Source: Calothrix sp. NIES-4101 (GTDB lineage: Bacteria > Cyanobacteriota > Cyanobacteriia > Cyanobacteriales > Nostocaceae). Taken from it: 64,000 bases of DNA. A program made the translations under genes and the position numbers. Below, piece by piece: positions 35,099 to 45,076 of this stretch (positions are counted from its first letter, which is position 1; each line of letters begins with the position of its first letter). The notes under the pieces were generated by a model that was not told the origin of the DNA, did no database searches, and saw only the letters and a list, made by a program, of their open reading frames with translations. The DNA lies in assembly GCA_004296455.1 (NCBI GenBank), contig AP018280.1, positions 6,870,794 to 6,934,793 on the forward strand. Reading direction: 5' to 3'.

Positions 35099-37171
35099 TT
35101 ACGAATTAGTTCGTAGTGAGTTGACAATACCATTTCCTGGATGTTCGTGATTTTTCTTTAAATTATCATCAGGAGATGTCAAGACTAATTCTTCGATCGC
35201 TAATAATTCTGGTGGTATTTTTAATGATACTGTGTCGATTAAAGGTAGAGTAATGGTTGCAGTCGTACCTTGGTTAATACCATTACTTTCTAGGGAAATT
35301 GTCCCCCCCATCAACTCCATTAAGTTACGGGAAATGGCTAGTCCTAAACCTGTGCCTTCAAATTTACGGTTTGTAGAACTTTCAATCATCACGTAGGGAC
35401 GAAATAATTTTTGTTGCTGACTAGGTTCGATACCAATTCCTGTATCTTGAATGGAGATAACTACATAGGGCTGGATTTTTCTTGGGTGTTCAAGTTGATT
35501 GGTGAGATGATGTTCCAGCTTAATTTTTGTTGTGATTGTAATGCTACCTTCTTCTGTAAACTTTGTGGCATTTCCAATCAGATTTATTAATACCTGTTTT
35601 AATTTTTTCGGGTCAGCTTTTACTGGCATTGGCGATGTGAATTCAGGAATACTAAAATGTAATCCTTTTTGTTGAATATTCACAGATTGTAAGTTAATCA
35701 CTTCTTTTAATATTTGGCGCAAATCAATTGTTTCCAAAAAAACTGATAGTTTGCCAGCCTCTATTTTAGAAATATCCAGTAAATCGTTAATTATTTCTAG
35801 CAAATGAATGGCGGTATCATCAGCACGTTTGAGAAATTCTAATTCTTCTTCTTTGTTATCGCACAAATCTTCACGCACTACTCGGACGCAGTTAATAATG
35901 ATATTGAGTGGGTTTCTGAGTTCGTGAGATGTTGTTGCTAAAAATTGACTTTTAACTTGGTTTGCTGCTTTTGCCTCTTTCCATGCACTTTCAATTTCTT
36001 CAGACCAAGCTTTGAGTCTTTCCAGCATTCTATCAATTGCTTGTGCAAGCTGATTAAATTCGCGAATTTGAAAGTCGTGGGGTATGGGTTGTGTTGGCGA
36101 AGTTGCATGAATGTTTAAGGCATAATCGCGCAATTTTTCCACTGGGTTCGCCAAATAACGGGCTATGTATAATGATGCCAGTAAACATGCACTAATTAGA
36201 CCTAGTGTCAACAGAACAAGAATTATTTTGATTTCTGTTAACCCATATAAAGCATTATCTAAGGTTGTGACATCTAAGATGACCCATTTTTGATTTGTGG
36301 TGTTGGGGATGGGACTGGGAATGGCTGTATAACCTGCAAGTAATTCTTCACCTTGTTTTTCAAAGAAAAACTGCAAGCTATCCTGTTTGCCAGCGATCGC
36401 ATGTTGTACAATCTTCTTTAACCTTGATGCATCCTCATGTTGGTTAATATTAGTACCAACTCGTTGAGCAATGGGATGCGCCAAAATTGTCCCATCATCA
36501 GCAATCACAACCGTTGAACCAGTCAGTAATACGGGTTTATTCTTAATTTTTTGCTGTAACTCAGATTGAATTGATAGTAAATACCGCATATTCCCTGTAT
36601 TATCATATACAGGTGATGACAGAAGTAGCTGTAATTTGTTTTGTGTACCTCGTTCCGAATCTCTTAAGGATTTAATATATATTTTTGGTGGCACAATCAC
36701 CTTGATGCGGATATTATTTTCTAGCCCTACTGTTTGTGGGGCTGAAGCCAGATTAGTTTGACTATTAGTAAAACTATCATTGACATTTCCCGCTTCCAAC
36801 GGCTCATCACCGCAAGTACTGGCAATGACTCGATTAATTGCTAAGTCTTGAAATTGAACGCATTCAATTTGTTTTGGTAAATTCTGTTCGAGTAAATTGA
36901 TAAATAGCTGCACATCCACACTAGAACCAGAACGTAGTATCGTTGTTTGGCTCGCAGTCAGTAAGTTTGTCTTCAGATTCGCTACTCTATCTAAAATTTT
37001 TTCCCCTTTGAGAACTGCACTTTCGGTTAAATTTTGACGGGCTGTGTTTAGCTGAGTATGGCGAGCTTTTTTGAAGACTACAATTTCGCCAATCAACAAG
37101 ACTGGAACCGACAGCAGCAAAATTCTTGTCACTAGTAAGCGACGAAATGATAATTGACGCGGTTTAGGCAT
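35099..37171 (-). CDS. sensor histidine kinase with periplasmic sensor domain
   Basis: 690 residues. One membrane helix at about 14-32, a periplasmic (dCache/CHASE-like) sensor region to about 310, a second membrane helix near 315-335, HAMP (about 337-390, RYLANPVEKLRDYAL), a linker coiled coil, HisKA with the phosphorylated His in TTSHELRNPLN (about 415), and HATPase_c with the N box VLINLIGNATKF, G1 DTGIGIE and GTGLGLAIS. No receiver domain. The C-terminal 40 residues are variable. Start MPKPRQLSFRR at 37171 was preferred to 37219; the latter adds a hydrophobic, poorly supported leader. No response regulator lies beside it. Confidence 0.88.
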   Translation of the reverse strand: MPKPRQLSFRRLLVTRILLLSVPVLLIGEIVVFKKARHTQLNTARQNLTESAVLKGEKILDRVANLKTNLLTASQTTILRSGSSVDVQLFINLLEQNLPKQIECVQFQDLAINRVIASTCGDEPLEAGNVNDSFTNSQTNLASAPQTVGLENNIRIKVIVPPKIYIKSLRDSERGTQNKLQLLLSSPVYDNTGNMRYLLSIQSELQQKIKNKPVLLTGSTVVIADDGTILAHPIAQRVGTNINQHEDASRLKKIVQHAIAGKQDSLQFFFEKQGEELLAGYTAIPSPIPNTTNQKWVILDVTTLDNALYGLTEIKIILVLLTLGLISACLLASLYIARYLANPVEKLRDYALNIHATSPTQPIPHDFQIREFNQLAQAIDRMLERLKAWSEEIESAWKEAKAANQVKSQFLATTSHELRNPLNIIINCVRVVREDLCDNKEEELEFLKRADDTAIHLLEIINDLLDISKIEAGKLSVFLETIDLRQILKEVINLQSVNIQQKGLHFSIPEFTSPMPVKADPKKLKQVLINLIGNATKFTEEGSITITTKIKLEHHLTNQLEHPRKIQPYVVISIQDTGIGIEPSQQQKLFRPYVMIESSTNRKFEGTGLGLAISRNLMELMGGTISLESNGINQGTTATITLPLIDTVSLKIPPELLAIEELVLTSPDDNLKKNHEHPGNGIVNSLRTNS

Positions 37172-37500
37172 CGGCAATCTCACTGAGCATACGCAAACTA
37201 TAACAGCAACAATATACAATCAAATGGTAGACAAACATTACATAATGATTATCTCTTTGGTTGTTGCAGTTATTAATATAACTTGATTCCTGTCTCTCAC
37301 ACACTGGAATTAGCAATCTATCAAGCATTGAATTACCTAAGTACTTGTTGCAAATTTAAATCATGACATGAAAAAGCTAACCTTTCCTTAACGTTACTAA
37401 ATCTCAGCTTGAATAGCTAATCTCAGAACAGCCAGAATCATGAAAACAAGTGAACACAGAACACAGACAAACAATCTCACCAGATACTTTTTGAATCTAA
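37172..37500. other. intergenic region between divergent kinase and RibD-like genes
   Basis: AT-rich, no coding frame with family features and no strong repeat. Probably holds both promoters. Confidence 0.4.
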
Positions 37501-38232
37501 ATGTTGCAACATCGTCCTTATGTTACAGTTATCCTCGCCATGAGTGCGGATGGCAAAATTGCGGATTTTAAATATTCTGCCGCACGGTTTGGCTCACAAT
37601 TTGACAAAGCACACCTGGAAAAACAAATCGCGATTGTGGATGCTGTACTATTGGGTGCTGGCACTCTCCGGGCTTATGGGACAACACTTACTGTATCGAA
37701 TCCGAATTTACTACAGCACAGAGAAAAGACAGATAAACCTTTACAGCCTCTTCATATAGTACTTACAGAAAGTGCAAATCTCAATCCGGAAATTCGTTTT
37801 TTTCAGCAGCCTGTGCGACGTTGGTTGTTGACGACACAGCAAGGTGCTGATTTTTGGCGGAAACGCTGGGAATTTGAGCGAATTTTCACCTTTGAAGCAA
37901 ATCCCGGAAATGAACAGCTTAATCAAAAAATTAACATAACCGCAGCATTAGCACAATTTAAACTCGAAGGTATAGATAATCTGGCAGTCTTGGGTGGTGG
38001 TAAGCTCGTAGCTGCAATGTTCGAGTTAGACTTAGTGGATGAATTTTGGTTAACAGTTTGTCCTTTGATTTTGGGTGGTGAGATTGCACCGACACCCGTA
38101 GCTGGTAATGGATTCCTGGAAAATTTCGCACCTCGTCTCGAATTGCTAGAAGTAAAAACAGTCGCAAATGAGGTTTTTTTGCACTATCGAGTCGTGCGGA
38201 GACAGGAAGTAAATATGATTGATGTGGGATGA
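37501..38232 (+). CDS. RibD C-terminal / dihydrofolate-reductase-like protein
   Basis: 243 residues of the RibD reductase fold. Conserved: RPYVTVILAMSADGKIADFKYSAARFGSQFD (about 4-34, containing the MSxDGKI motif), AVLLGAGTLRAYGTTL (about 48-63), NLAVLGGGKLVAAMFELDLVDEFWLTVCPLILGG (about 160-195). Lacks the deaminase half, so it is a stand-alone reductase domain that could act in riboflavin synthesis or a related NADPH reduction. The glycosyltransferase gene starts 52 bp later on the same strand. Confidence 0.85.
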   Translation: MLQHRPYVTVILAMSADGKIADFKYSAARFGSQFDKAHLEKQIAIVDAVLLGAGTLRAYGTTLTVSNPNLLQHREKTDKPLQPLHIVLTESANLNPEIRFFQQPVRRWLLTTQQGADFWRKRWEFERIFTFEANPGNEQLNQKINITAALAQFKLEGIDNLAVLGGGKLVAAMFELDLVDEFWLTVCPLILGGEIAPTPVAGNGFLENFAPRLELLEVKTVANEVFLHYRVVRRQEVNMIDVG

Positions 38233-38284
38233 AGGAACTGCGATCGCACTTCTGTTGTCCTATCCTAGAGAAGTTCATAGTGTC

Positions 38285-39229
38285 ATGGGTGAAGCCGTGT
38301 TTTTTAGCGTTGTAATTCCAACTTATAACCGTAAACCGATATTAGAAAAATGCCTGCAAGCTTTGGAAGTACAGCAGTTGAGTCATAATGCTGTCACAGG
38401 CTATGAGGTGGTAGTTGTCGATGATGGTTCGACTGATGGGACTTTGCAATGGTTAGAGGAATGCAAAAACGAGTTTCCCCATGTGCGGATATTTCAACAA
38501 AATCATCAAGGCCCTTCTGCGGCAAGAAATTTGGGTGTCGAACAAGCGACTGGTGATACAATCATTTTTATTGACAGTGATTTGGTGGTCACCGAAACAT
38601 TTTTACAATCCCATGCTGAGGCTTTAGTCGCCGGGAAAAATAAACTTGGTAACGATAAGTTTTTTACCTATGGTGCGGTAATTAATACAGCTAACTTTGA
38701 AAATCCTACCTCCGAACCATATAAAATTACCGATTTCTCCCGAGCTTTCTTTGCAACGGGAAATGTAGCGATCGCCAAACATTGGTTAGAAAAAGCAGGA
38801 CTGTTTGATACAGAATTTCAACTCTATGGTTGGGAAGATTTAGAATTAGGTGTTCGTTTAAAAAATCTGGGATTAGTATTAATAAAGTGTCCCCAAGCTG
38901 TCGGCTATCATTGGCATCCAGCCTTTAATATTGAACAAATTCCGAACTTAATTGATAAAGAAATTCAAAGGGGAAGAATGGGAGTTTTGTTTTATCAAAA
39001 GCATCCCACTTGGCAAGTCCGATTAATGATTCAAATGACATTACTCCACAAAATATTGTGGGGAATGCTTTCTTTAAATGGATTTTTAAATGAACGGACA
39101 ATGTTACCGATTTTAAAATGGTTAATTAGTATTGGTCAATCACAGTTAGCTTTAGAGTTAGCAAGAATTTTCTTAAATTGGTATAACGTCAAGGGTGTTT
39201 ATCAAGCTTATGCTGAGATGAAGGGATAG
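38285..39229 (+). CDS. glycosyltransferase family 2 protein
   Basis: A 314-residue GT-A enzyme. SVVIPTYNRKPILEKCLQAL opens the Rossmann-like fold. VVVDDGSTDGT is the nucleotide-sugar site, FIDSDLVV is the DxD metal motif, and LYGWEDLELGVRLKNLG is the EDxxL motif. The C-terminal part has no membrane segment, so it may work with a membrane protein to build a polysaccharide or glycolipid. ATG 38285 (MGEAVFFSV) is chosen because the longer frame from 38219 overlaps the end of the preceding gene. Confidence 0.88.
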   Translation: MGEAVFFSVVIPTYNRKPILEKCLQALEVQQLSHNAVTGYEVVVVDDGSTDGTLQWLEECKNEFPHVRIFQQNHQGPSAARNLGVEQATGDTIIFIDSDLVVTETFLQSHAEALVAGKNKLGNDKFFTYGAVINTANFENPTSEPYKITDFSRAFFATGNVAIAKHWLEKAGLFDTEFQLYGWEDLELGVRLKNLGLVLIKCPQAVGYHWHPAFNIEQIPNLIDKEIQRGRMGVLFYQKHPTWQVRLMIQMTLLHKILWGMLSLNGFLNERTMLPILKWLISIGQSQLALELARIFLNWYNVKGVYQAYAEMKG

Positions 39230-39473
39230 AGGCAGAGAGACATTTTCACCCTGACTGTGAATACGGTTATACTCCGAGCGGTTAGCTATTAGCTATTAGC
39301 AGTTAGCTAAACCCGCATTTCTCACAATCCTAGGATCGCATTCATCATAAACTTTGCCCCGACTATATTTCAGGCCTTTTTGACGGGAATATTTTTTTAC
39401 AGTTGTGAAACGCACAAACCTAAAGTTTTATAAGGCTTTGAAAAATGTGGTGAGAAATCCGGGTAAATACTAA

Positions 39474-39709
39474 CCTGAGTTCGGGATAAGCTGAGATAGT
39501 GGTTGTGATGTTACTTTATTCAAATTTCAGCACAATTCCTTGAATCCAACTGATATTTTTTCTGTTGTTACGGCTAAAACCAAGAATTGGGGCATTCTCC
39601 CCCAAACCCCCAAGCCCCCTCCAAATAAGAGATAGAAAAATTTTTGGGTTTGACAAATTGCAACGTTTCTTAATTCAAATTGAAACACAACTCTTAACCC
39701 GAACTCAGG
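39474..39709. mobile_element. 236-bp MITE-like element
   Basis: Ends CCTGAGTTCGGG (39474-39485) and CCCGAACTCAGG (39698-39709) are exact inverted copies. The 10-bp sequence TAAATACTAA lies immediately left (39464-39473) and one base to the right (39711-39720), giving a near-perfect 10-bp target duplication. No coding sequence inside. It lies in the 820-bp spacer between the glycosyltransferase and the desaturase gene. Confidence 0.72.
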
Positions 39710-39910
39710 TTAAATACTAATAAAATTAGGTGCTATAGCGGTTCCAAATCTGGTGAAGTACATTTTCCAAGCTAATAACCTTTTCCTACGAGACTTAAAT
39801 ATGCCTCAGTAGTTTAAGAACGGCTATAGTAGCCATTCATTAAGTCGAAATTTTAGCCGTTATTAGTATAGTTAAGGATATTGATTTTAGGGATTTTAGT
39901 CTACAAAAAT

Positions 39911-39975
39911 ATGGCAACAGATTTAAGGAGGCTAGTAATTGTAGCTCAACACTACTAAAAACTATCTGTTGCCAT
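39911..39975. other. stem-loop with 12-bp perfect stem
   Basis: ATGGCAACAGAT (39911-39922) pairs perfectly with ATCTGTTGCCAT (39964-39975) around a 41-base loop carrying AAGGAGG. It is 75 bp from the 3' end of the desaturase gene. It may be a transcript end, a small RNA or a regulatory hairpin. Confidence 0.45.
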
Positions 39976-40049
39976 CAATTAGAGAATTGGTATACTTTTG
40001 ATTTCTGCTCTCTTTTTGCAGTTAGGGATACTTAGTATCCCTGACTATT

Positions 40050-40898
40050 CTAAGACTTGTAAAGATTGACTTTTTTGGCTAAACCTAATGTCTGTAAGAC
40101 TTTGATACTCCACCAAGTAACATCAATTTCCCACCAATGATATCCAGCTTTGGCAACGTTGGGATATTTATGATGGTTGTTGTGCCATCCTTCTCCATAA
40201 GTCACAATGGATACCCACCATAGGTTACGAGCGTTATCATCTGCCTCAAAGTTGCGATAACCCCATGCATGGGTGGCTGAGTTAACAAACCAAGTCGAGT
40301 GCCAGAGTAATACCGATCTAACTACGACTCCATAAATTACAAATGACCATCCGCCTAAAACATAAAGTAATACAGCTAAAGGTATTTGCAGGAGCAAGAA
40401 ATGCTTATCTAGCCAGCGATAGAAAGGTTGTTTTAATAAATCGGGTGCGGCTGTTTGATAAATTTCGCGATTAAAAAACTCAGGACGTGGGTACAACAGC
40501 CATAGTACATGACTCCACCAAAATCCACGTTTAGCTGAATATGGATCTTTGTCCACATCTTCCGTATGGGCGTGGTGTTGTCGATGTCCACTTACCCAAA
40601 ATATTGGCCCACCTTGCAACGCTAATGCTCCCAAAATTGCGATCGCATATTCCAAGCCCTTGGGAACCTGAAAGCTGCGATGGCTCAACAATCGGTGATA
40701 TCCCAAACAAATACCAATACTCCCAAATAGCCAGTGCAAAAACAGCGTCACAAATAAAGCTTTCCAAGAAAAGAACCAAGGTGCAAGTAACGCTAACCCA
40801 TGAAACGCTCCAAAGAATAATAGATAAGTCCAATTAAAAGAACTTTTAGTAGTTGATTGTCCGCTTGCTAGAGCGGTAGAAACAGATTTTGATGTCAT
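40050..40898 (-). CDS. desC: acyl-lipid/acyl-CoA desaturase, delta-9-type (DesC family)
   Basis: A 282-residue membrane di-iron desaturase. It introduces the first double bond in acyl chains. Three histidine boxes: HRLLSH (about 68-73), HRQHHAH (about 105-111, followed by TEDVDKDPYSAKRGFWWSH) and HNNHHKYP (about 240-247). Four hydrophobic segments. The start MTSKSVSTALASGQSTTKSS is typical for cyanobacterial DesC. It is divergent from the TetR-type regulator, 300 bp away, with a cluster of palindromes between. Confidence 0.93.
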   Translation of the reverse strand: MTSKSVSTALASGQSTTKSSFNWTYLLFFGAFHGLALLAPWFFSWKALFVTLFLHWLFGSIGICLGYHRLLSHRSFQVPKGLEYAIAILGALALQGGPIFWVSGHRQHHAHTEDVDKDPYSAKRGFWWSHVLWLLYPRPEFFNREIYQTAAPDLLKQPFYRWLDKHFLLLQIPLAVLLYVLGGWSFVIYGVVVRSVLLWHSTWFVNSATHAWGYRNFEADDNARNLWWVSIVTYGEGWHNNHHKYPNVAKAGYHWWEIDVTWWSIKVLQTLGLAKKVNLYKS

Positions 40899-41021
40899 AA
40901 AATTCTTGTTGTTTCTTCTTGATTAATAAAGCGAACTGCCCTTAACTCTGTATAATTTTTGGCTTCTGAGCCTGGAATTAGCTATTTGATGATGATGTCC
41001 GCAAATCAGTTACAGTAGAGA

Positions 41022-41085
41022 AGCAAGTATCACTTACATTGCTAATCCTAACAATATTTCCAATATTGTGCAAGTACTGCTTGCA
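41022..41085. promoter_or_regulatory. three adjacent palindromes between desC and the TetR-type gene
   Basis: Three inverted repeats in 64 bp. 41022-41043: AGCAAGTATCACTTACATTGC, imperfect, GCAA.GTA against GCAATGTA. 41051-41069: ACAATATT-TCC-AATATTGT, perfect. 41069-41085: TGCAAG-TACTG-CTTGCA, perfect. They share the GCAAGTA half-site. Such symmetric sites in a divergent spacer with a TetR-family gene suggest operators of that regulator for itself and desC; this is inferred. Confidence 0.6.
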
Positions 41086-41198
41086 TTATTTTCAAAATTG
41101 CCAGATTATGCCTGAAGAGTGGTGTTGCTTATGACTCAGGAGGGATGAACTGAGTTAGTATTTTTAGTATTTGCCCTTATTACTTTTCTGTTTCGGCT

Positions 41199-42416
41199 AT
41201 GAACTCTACTCGCGAGCGTTTAATGCAAGCTGCACTTGAATTATTTACTACTCAGGGTGTGGCAAATACAACAACTCGACAAATAGCGGAATTGGCTGGA
41301 GTGAATGAGGTGACGCTATTTCGCCAGTTTGGAAACAAACATGGGCTGCTTTTGGCTTTATTTGAAGAATCAGAGAGATTTACAAATTTGGCAGAATCAT
41401 TGGTGGAAGAAATAAATCCTTCTGATGATGCTGGTCAAATTCTCAAAGATTATGCAAGTAACACTTTACTTACTTTCGAGCGGGTTCCTGATTTTATTCG
41501 TTCGGTGGTGGGTGAAGCTAGTCAATATCCACCAGAAAGTCGACTTGCATTGGGAAAGGGCTTGAAGGAAGTTAATCGCAAGGTGGGTGAATATTTTGCA
41601 AATGCGATCGCCCAAGGATTATTAACGACAAGTTTACCTGTGGAAAAGCTGGCGGCGTTAGTAAACACAATGACTTTGGGGTATGCGATTATTGAGTTTA
41701 CTAGCGAGATGCACGAATTTTGGCAGGATAGGGATGAGTTTTTAAATACTTTGGTGGAGTTGTTTGTCGCGAAAGGTTTAGATTCTTCCGCAAATCTGGC
41801 GAAAATCAACCAAAATTCAGTAGTTGCGACGAGAGAAATTGTAGATTTACCAGGAAATTTGGTTCACCAAATTTTACATCAAGCCAAAAAATCGAGTGTG
41901 CAGGATTTTGCTTTAGCATATTTATTATTTGCGACTGGGATATATCCAACTGAAATTACAACTTTGCAAATAACCCAGCAAATAGCTGATACTCAAGCAA
42001 ATATTCTCCAAATCACGACACCGAAAATTACCCGTCAAGTACCTGTGAATCAATGGGTGATGGGTAAGCGGTATGGTTCCTATACTAATAATCCGTTAAC
42101 TCGATGGTTAAAAAGTCGTAAAGATAATCAAACTGCCATGTTTATTAATGAAGCAGGTTTAGCAATGTCGGCATTAGAAATAGAGGAACGCTGGCAAAAG
42201 TGGACGGAGACAATTATCACCCCAGAAGGAAAGCAGCCGGTAATTTCCCAAACCCAACCAACATGGTGTGTAGAGATGTTAATGCGGGGTATGAGTTTAG
42301 AGAATTTAAGTATTTTAACTGGATTAGCGATCGCCCAATTACAACCACTGGCACATCGAGCCAAAGAAAAAGCGGCAATTGAACAAGCAACTCGTCTCGA
42401 TCAAAAACCTGGCTAG
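41199..42416 (+). CDS. TetR/AcrR-type regulator with C-terminal tyrosine-recombinase-like region
   Basis: A 405-residue protein. TetR HTH at about 5-51 (RERLMQAALELFTTQGVANTTTRQIAELAGVNEVTLFRQFGNK), then a normal TetR ligand/dimer domain to about 195. From about 225 an unusual second domain begins: FALAYLLFATGIYPTEITTL (about 235-254) resembles the tyrosine-recombinase RxxE segment with Arg replaced. VPVNQWV, AMFINEAGLAMSALEIEERW and TWCVEMLMRGMSLENLSILTG (about 360-380) follow the integrase order, but the catalytic R, H and Y are lost. It would be a dead recombinase fold used for DNA binding or oligomerisation. Divergent from desC. Confidence 0.7.
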   Translation: MNSTRERLMQAALELFTTQGVANTTTRQIAELAGVNEVTLFRQFGNKHGLLLALFEESERFTNLAESLVEEINPSDDAGQILKDYASNTLLTFERVPDFIRSVVGEASQYPPESRLALGKGLKEVNRKVGEYFANAIAQGLLTTSLPVEKLAALVNTMTLGYAIIEFTSEMHEFWQDRDEFLNTLVELFVAKGLDSSANLAKINQNSVVATREIVDLPGNLVHQILHQAKKSSVQDFALAYLLFATGIYPTEITTLQITQQIADTQANILQITTPKITRQVPVNQWVMGKRYGSYTNNPLTRWLKSRKDNQTAMFINEAGLAMSALEIEERWQKWTETIITPEGKQPVISQTQPTWCVEMLMRGMSLENLSILTGLAIAQLQPLAHRAKEKAAIEQATRLDQKPG

Positions 42417-42528
42417 TGAGTGGTTTGCCATTGGCGCGGGGACGCGGGGATAGGAGATTTTAATTCCCGCAAAGCTGCTTTGGTAGACTACTAGATTAAT
42501 TCTGAATTGAAATTCGTAATTGTCAACA

Positions 42529-42568
42529 AATACCCCACAGAAAAGCGTAAGCTTTCCCATAGGGTATT
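42529..42568 (-). terminator. possible terminator after clpC
   Basis: On the minus strand AATACCC pairs with GGGTATT with an inner AAGC/GCTT pair and a 4-base loop. It lies 55 bp after the clpC stop and is not followed by a clear T-run. Confidence 0.35.
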
Positions 42569-42622
42569 GAAAATTGCAAATTGTACTGACTGGACTCTAC
42601 GCCAATTCACAATTAGAGGAAA

Positions 42623-45076
42623 TTAACCAACGTTTGCCAAAAGTAATTCTGGTTGTGATGACTTAATTACCTTGATTTTTCCATCGTCGTCAACATCAAC
42701 AGTTGCGGTATCGCCTTCTGTGACGTGGCTACCAAGTATTGCCTCAGCTAGAGAATCTTCTAACAAACGCATAATTGCCCGACGTAATGGTCTTGCACCA
42801 TAGCTAGGATCGTAACCTTCTTGAACTACACGTTCTTTGAAGCGCTCCGTAACTTCGAGGCGAATACCTTTCTCCAACAAGCGAATTGCAACATCCTTAA
42901 GCATAATTTCCGAAATCTGCTTAACTTCGTCTTTATTCAACTGGCTAAAGACAATAATGTCGTCGAGACGGTTGAGAAATTCAGGACGGAAGAAAGCTTT
43001 GAGTTCTTCATTAACCAAAGTCTTAATGCGGTTGTAGCTCGCTTCGGCTTCGTTTTCGATTTGGAATCCTAAACCACCGCCACCTTTTTCAATTACCTTG
43101 GAACCAATATTTGAAGTCAAGATAATCAATGTGTTTTTAAAGTCAACTTTTCGACCCTTAGAATCGCTGATGTGTCCATCATCAAGCATTTGCAACAATG
43201 TATTAAATACATCTGGGTGTGCTTTCTCGATTTCGTCGAAAAGGATTACACTGTAGGGTTTGCGGCGTACAGCCTCCGTAAGTTGTCCACCTTCATCGTA
43301 GCCGACATAACCTGGAGGGGAACCAATTAACTTGCTGACGGTGTGGCGTTCCATATATTCGGACATATCGACACGAATCATCGCATCTTCCGCACCGAAG
43401 AAATAAGCTGCCAAGGATTTCGCCAACTCAGTTTTACCGACACCAGTAGGGCCAGAGAAAATAAAGCTAGCAATTGGTCGGTTGGGATTTTTCAAGCCGA
43501 CACGGGCACGACGAATCGCACGAGATACGGCTGTTACAGCCTGCTCTTGACCGATAAGACGCTGGTGTAAAGTGTCTTCGAGATGTAATAGCATCTCCGA
43601 CTCAGATTCAGTCAACTTGTTGACAGGTACACCAGTCCAGGAAGCGACAATTTGGGCAATGTCTTCTTCATCAACCACAGGATTGCTAATAAATTCGGCT
43701 GATTCGGCGTGAAGTTGCTCCTCTAATTCCAGTTCTTTGTCCCGCAGATTACCTGCTTTATCAAAGTCTTGTAGGCGAACAGCTTCTTCCTTTTGTTTGC
43801 CTACAGCCAGAAGTTCACGCTTAACTTCCCGACTGGTGGAATGCATGGAATTCCTTAAACGGACGCGAGAACCTGCCTCATCGATGAGATCGATCGCCTT
43901 ATCTGGTAAAAAGCGATCGCTAATATATCGATCTGACAATTCTGCTGCTGCCTTCAAAGCGGCATCGGAAATCTTGACACGGTGGTGCTGTTCGTAAATA
44001 GAGCGCAACCCATGCAAAATCTGGATGGTTTCGGCAACCGATGGTTCGCCCACCATAATTGGTTGGAATCTCCGCTCTAATGCGGCATCGCGTTCAATGT
44101 GCTGGCGATATTCATCCAGGGTGGTTGCACCTAAACACTGCATTTCACCCCTAGCTAAAGCTGGTTTAAGAATATTGGCGGCATCCATACCACCTTCAAT
44201 TCCCCCTGCGCCAACCAATGTGTGGATTTCATCGATTACGAGGATAATATTTCCGGCGCTGCGGACTTCCTCCATGATTTTTTTGAGTCGTTCCTCAAAA
44301 TCACCACGGAAGCGTGTACCTGCAACCAAAGAACCCATGTCCAAACTAATAACTTGTTTGCCCATGAGGATTTCCGGCACATCTTGATTGATAATGCGCT
44401 GTGCCAAACCTTCAGCGATCGCGGTTTTTCCCACCCCAGGTTCGCCAATCAACACCGGATTGTTTTTGGTGCGACGACCAAGAATTTGCACGGTACGCTC
44501 AATTTCTTTGTCACGACCGACAACTGGGTCAAGTTTGCCTTCTTGGGCTAACTTGGTCAGGTTTTTACCAAATTCTTCGATTGTGGGACTTTGTTGATTA
44601 CGACGCTGGCTGCTACCAGAAGCTCCAGGAGCAACTGCCACATCTTCACCCAAACGGCGAATTACTGCCGTGCGGAGGTCTTTGAGGTCAATAGCAAGAT
44701 TTTGTAAAACTTTGGCGGCGACACCTTCGCCCGCCTCGGTTAAGCCCAAAAGTAAATGTTCGGTACTAATGTAATTGTTGCCGAGCGATCGCGCTTCTTT
44801 GAAAGCCTGCTCGAATAAACTTTTAACTTTAGGAGTAAAGGGGATTTCCGGTGGTACGAAACCAGAACCTCTACCGATAATTTTCTCTACTTCTCGACGC
44901 GCATCCTTGAGGGTAACGCCCATGTCACTCAGCACTTTGGCGGCAACCCCGTTACCTTCTCCAATCAATCCCAGGAGAATTTGCTCAGTACCGACGAAAT
45001 TGTGTCCCAGTCGGCGTGCCTCCTCCTGAGCTAACATGATTACCCGAATGGCTTGGGAAGTGAAGTGTTCAAACAT
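42623..45076 (-). CDS. clpC: ATP-dependent Clp protease ATP-binding subunit ClpC
   Basis: A 817-residue AAA+ unfoldase. N-domain with two Clp_N repeats (1-150, [29 protein letters not shown]). D1 Walker A is GEPGVGKT and Walker B is [12 protein letters not shown]. The middle domain has the UVR-like [23 protein letters not shown]2 Walker A is GPTGVGKT, Walker B is [10 protein letters not shown], and sensor ILTSNIGS follows. Start MFEHFT at 45076 rather than 45130, because family members begin there. It works with ClpP/ClpR or with adaptors. No ctsR or mcsAB genes adjacent. Confidence 0.97.
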   Translation of the reverse strand: MFEHFTSQAIRVIMLAQEEARRLGHNFVGTEQILLGLIGEGNGVAAKVLSDMGVTLKDARREVEKIIGRGSGFVPPEIPFTPKVKSLFEQAFKEARSLGNNYISTEHLLLGLTEAGEGVAAKVLQNLAIDLKDLRTAVIRRLGEDVAVAPGASGSSQRRNQQSPTIEEFGKNLTKLAQEGKLDPVVGRDKEIERTVQILGRRTKNNPVLIGEPGVGKTAIAEGLAQRIINQDVPEILMGKQVISLDMGSLVAGTRFRGDFEERLKKIMEEVRSAGNIILVIDEIHTLVGAGGIEGGMDAANILKPALARGEMQCLGATTLDEYRQHIERDAALERRFQPIMVGEPSVAETIQILHGLRSIYEQHHRVKISDAALKAAAELSDRYISDRFLPDKAIDLIDEAGSRVRLRNSMHSTSREVKRELLAVGKQKEEAVRLQDFDKAGNLRDKELELEEQLHAESAEFISNPVVDEEDIAQIVASWTGVPVNKLTESESEMLLHLEDTLHQRLIGQEQAVTAVSRAIRRARVGLKNPNRPIASFIFSGPTGVGKTELAKSLAAYFFGAEDAMIRVDMSEYMERHTVSKLIGSPPGYVGYDEGGQLTEAVRRKPYSVILFDEIEKAHPDVFNTLLQMLDDGHISDSKGRKVDFKNTLIILTSNIGSKVIEKGGGGLGFQIENEAEASYNRIKTLVNEELKAFFRPEFLNRLDDIIVFSQLNKDEVKQISEIMLKDVAIRLLEKGIRLEVTERFKERVVQEGYDPSYGARPLRRAIMRLLEDSLAEAILGSHVTEGDTATVDVDDDGKIKVIKSSQPELLLANVG

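Noticed and set aside
38219-38284. Upstream start of the GT2 gene (MMWDEGTAIALLL)
   Set aside because: The extension overlaps the RibD-like gene and precedes the conserved GT2 start (SVVIPTYNR) without family support.
44222-44551. Long antisense frames inside clpC (and similarly in groEL, rbcL and serA)
   Set aside because: They are in the complementary frames of conserved genes and have no family similarity.
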